DNA of 64,000 bases from Eimeria necatrix. Its lineage: Eukaryota; Apicomplexa; Conoidasida; Eucoccidiorida; Eimeriidae. A model generated the notes under the pieces. The model had not been told where the DNA came from. It was given only the letters and a program-made list of their open reading frames with translations, and made no database searches. Where the stretch lies: positions 15,001-79,000 of the forward strand of contig NW_013651926.1 of NCBI RefSeq assembly GCF_000499385.1, in the 5' to 3' direction. Positions 60,971 to 64,000 of the stretch are shown here, piece after piece. The translations under genes were made by a program, and so were the position numbers. Each line of letters starts with the position of its first letter. Positions within the stretch are counted from its first letter, which is position 1.

Positions 60971-63260
60971 CTTTCACTTCTCCCATTTCACAAGCACAAT
61001 TTTAAAAGGAGAGCACTGCTGTACCACTCTTCCACAGAACTCTGCTTATCTTTCCCCGACAATATCTGTTCCGTCGGCCAACTCTTAGCATACGCGACTA
61101 GCCCTACCACTTCGTCAAGCGCAGTTGCATATAAACACACCTCATCTCTTCAGGATTATTAAGGCCCCTCTGTTTCCCTCAATTTCAACATCGCCTGCTA
61201 TGCCTCATGCCTGAATTGTCGCACCCTGCCAGTCATGGCTTTTCAAAAAATTGTTTGCTTGTGTGCACATCTCTTCCAAGAGTCGCATTTCCTCTTCCTC
61301 TGTCTGGTCTTCCAACGCTGCCTCTAGACCTCCGGGACTGCAAACCCATGCAACCTCTGCAAACAGCCTCCAACCCTGACCTAACAAAAACAAGTACGCG
61401 CCATTTCCGTCCCTGCAAACATATGCTCTCCCCACCTCACCCTCCCTTCGTAATTTCATTGCCTTAGCCACATAACCGTGAAAATCAAGCAGCATCTCCG
61501 GCCTCAGTACACTCAAGGCATCATGACCCCTCCCCACCTCTTCCTGCCCACGCTTGCTCATCGTGTCGTTTACACCCCACTTTTTGATAAGGCGTGCATA
61601 ACATGCCAGCTTTTATTCACTACACCGCTATGTCACGCTTAACAAGTACCAATCCCCAACCTTTCTGCGCCAAAACACGACCATAACCCTATTCGACTTC
61701 TACGAAGATTTCCGTTGCCCACTACCTGCATAATAAAAAACTCCAAACAACTTCCAAACGTACTAAGGGAAAGCAACTAGAAAGCTCGTCCTTGCCTTTC
61801 GCGAGACTAACTAAGACCCCAGAGCACTGCGCGCCACTTTGCATGTTGTAAAAAGTGTGAAACCACTCAGGCGTCAACAAGAACAACCCCCATCGGAAAC
61901 ACGCATTTGCAAGCGCTACACCTGGCAGGCATTTGCTGCTACATCAAAACGTGAGCCCCGAAAAAACCTTTTAAAGTGAGGCCTTAAATGTAGAGAGCAC
62001 CCACAACACTGAGGAATATTGATGAGCGCCAAGCACATCAAAATTACTACGTGAAGACTTCTGGCGAAGTGCGTGGAAGGCAAGCCACGGCATGCCTCAT
62101 CCACCACGCGCCCAGAGCCCAGATACACTTGCATGTCGAATGCTGCCCAACACCCTGTACAAGCAGAATAAACAACGTTCAACCAAAACATGGACCAAAA
62201 CTGTCCCCGACATACATTAGAATCACTGTAAAATTGGATACCTGGTTTGATATAAGAAGTCAGTGCATCCTACTTTTCAAAGCAAAACCTCTTCAGTTGC
62301 ACGCCGTGAAAAGCTCAGAGCACACTCAAACCGCGGATCTCTCCTCTGTTCAGCACGAAAAAAACTACCGTGTTGCCCTTCAACTTGAGATGTTACTCTC
62401 CTATATTCCTATATTCTAAAGGTCTGGGTTGCTGCGGGTAGCTAGGTACCTCAGTTCCGTCTTCCGTCCTCGCCCATCCCAACTGCTCACTGTAACGCTG
62501 AATGGCAACGAAGATGTGGCTCTAACTGTGAGATTGCATCCCACGCCCCCCAACAGTGCACAAGTTTTACGCATATGAGCACTCATTTACATTGCGTACA
62601 GTGCCACTCCCCACCCTCACGTACACGCAGATAAAGCAATGCACATATCCCTCCGACACTTCTGATCCCACTCAACCCACCTAACGTAGCCCTGCTCAAT
62701 TCATAGTCTGGCACTGCATGCTACATTCGACATCTGCGCATTCCACCTGCACTAACGCCGTATACTATCGTATACTATTTTAATCCTGCAACACCCTTGT
62801 CAGGCAACCCTATGACGCTGAATACTGCCCACACTGCCGGTACTCACCGTATGCTCCAACCACCATGCTACACAGCTGAATAAAATGCACTGCACGCCTC
62901 TACACTGACTTTTCTCCACATTAATTGGGCCTCTAAACTGTTCCTATTAATGCTAATTCACGTACATAGAACAATAAACTCTACGACTGGCAAGACGTTG
63001 ATGCAAGTCTGCACTGCTGCAATGCATAGCAAATTCCACGGCCTTTTCCAGCTTGTATCTGCTCCACAAGTTAATGAAATTGCAGCATATCACGCTGCAA
63101 CTGACGTTACGCCGCTAAAACACCCTATGCTGCCTATTATTTCAATATACCCTAACCAATGCAAACTGTTGACCTAGTGCAGCAAAGTCTCTGCAGCTAC
63201 ACTTGGCATCTGTACTGTCGTACGAAAATGGCTTGACAACAGCGACGCGAATGTCCACAG

Positions 63261-63409
63261 AGGGGGACCACGGAAGGAGAAATTCGGGGCCGTGCTGTTG
63301 CCGGCCGCTGCTGTGGCTGCTGCCGCAGCTGCTGCCGCGGCAGCAACTGCAGCTGCCCTTCTAGCTGCCGCTACGGCTGCTGATTGGCTGCGCAGGCGTT
63401 CACGATACG
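63261..63409 (+). CDS. Candidate internal exon, poly-Ala-rich (weak)
   Basis: A frame between a CCACAG acceptor and a GTATGT donor reads RKEKFGAVLLP, then some 30 residues dominated by Ala, then DWLRRRSRY. GCT/GCC/GCA codons, not only CAG slippage, give the Ala run. The stretch marks a return to repeat-rich sequence near the right edge. No partner exon was found, so gene identity is unknown. Confidence 0.25.
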
Positions 63410-64000
63410 GTATGTCCTCCCCAACTGTCCTACACAGCTAGCGCCCTCCACCAGCCTTCGACAGCAGGAGGAAGCCCCCCTATATTTGCAAACGCAGATA
63501 TGTCACGTCACAGCAATACGCTTCATCATGCACTGCGCAAAAGCTGGCACGCACCACTACTATAGGGGAAGAGTCTACACAAGTGTCACGTGGGCAGCAC
63601 GGCATACCTACCTCATACGGGCCATTGCAAGCTAGTCCCACATGCTTTCAACATGCCTGCACATTACGAAAATATCTGGTTTATACTTTACATGCAATGC
63701 AAGCAAGCTCCACGTGTAGCGCCATGTGTAACACCATCTGCATTAGTTCACCACTAGCAAACTCCAAACGAAAGACAGGCCCCACTCAAATGCTCGACAA
63801 CTAGATGCATGACGAGCATCTGTTACAACTGTGCAGCGCTCATGACCAACACAATAAGCCTGAAATATCATCTCCCGCGTGTATGCCTCTGGGCATGTCA
63901 ACACGTGGAGGATTCATTTCGCCAATTCGCGCCATGGACTGCCGCCAAGTTTCGGGGGAACAGCACTGGTCATCCACAAAAAATACCTACGGCCATTTCC
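63410..64000. other. Right edge, nothing recognised
   Basis: Short open frames only. If the poly-Ala stretch at 63261-63409 is an exon, its intron and next exon would lie here or beyond the edge, but I see no convincing continuation. Confidence 0.4.

Larger units (their letters stand above)
53472..63260. other. Long gene-poor, C-skewed interval
   Basis: Nearly 10 kb with no gene I can support. Open frames are short and mostly reflect the composition. The plus strand is strikingly C-rich from about 56 to 63 kb (for example 53 C against 11 G in 57121-57240). It contains a 21-bp-stem hairpin (59693-59755) and a 69-bp tandem duplication (60834-60970). Two weak minus-strand coding candidates (54959-54823 and 61561-61205) are discussed among the findings. 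CAG/CTG tracts are almost absent. Confidence 0.55.

Noticed and set aside
1..64000. tRNA, rRNA and CRISPR-like arrays
   Set aside because: I saw no B-box (GGTTCGANNCC) with a matching cloverleaf, no rRNA core sequences, and the repeats are trinucleotide or tandem without unique spacers.

Overview
The window looks like nuclear DNA of a coccidian apicomplexan, most likely a chicken Eimeria. Three observations support this. Dense CAG/CTG trinucleotide tracts encode poly-Gln, poly-Ala and poly-Ser runs. Telomere-like GGGTTTA units lie inside the chromosome (1629-1649). A five-exon gene encodes a GPI-anchored SAG surface antigen of the Eimeria-specific family. I cannot name the species. All gene models are hand-built from reading frames plus GT/AG (one GC/AG) splice signals with matching phase. 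No alignment or RNA evidence was available.

Layout. 1-2.3 kb: CAG/CTG repeats and telomere-like units. 2.36-3.48 kb (-): SAG surface antigen. 3.5-9.2 kb: AT-rich, no gene seen. 9.23-10.76 kb (-): PEX7, the PTS2 import receptor. 10.8-14.4 kb: no gene, two small tandem repeats. 14.4-21.1 kb (+): multi-exon, Ala/Ser-rich protein with a PH-like domain and Sfi1-like helical repeats. 21.98-25.5 kb (-): 1170-residue protein with ASH/MSP-like beta domains. 29.2-30.0 kb (+): two-exon, very acidic nuclear-type protein. 31.8-35.1 kb (+): 1098-residue secreted, charged, coiled-coil protein. 35.9-39.0 kb (-): complete eight-exon VPS26 (retromer) with a GC-AG intron. 41.0-41.7 kb (-): decayed Ty3/gypsy reverse transcriptase. 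44.8-52.9 kb (-): five-exon, 1882-residue C2-like/transmembrane protein. 53.5-63.2 kb: almost gene-free, with strong C-over-G skew, a long hairpin and a 69-bp tandem duplication. 63.3 kb: one candidate poly-Ala exon.

The window alternates repeat-rich segments (1-2.4, 9.4-10.3, 14.6-21, 44.8-53.4 and about 63.3 kb) with repeat-poor ones. This matches the feature-rich/feature-poor segmentation known for E. tenella chromosome 1. In the genes modelled here the CAG orientation mostly lies on the coding strand. Conserved genes in repeat-poor stretches (VPS26, SAG) lack the homopolymer inserts that fill genes in repeat-rich stretches (PEX7, C2/TM protein). The genes do not form one pathway. Two themes recur: trafficking and membranes (VPS26, C2/TM protein, PH protein, PEX7) and surface or secretion (SAG, secreted coiled-coil protein). 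The ASH protein and the Sfi1-like repeats hint at centriole or flagellum biology of the microgamete, which is inference.
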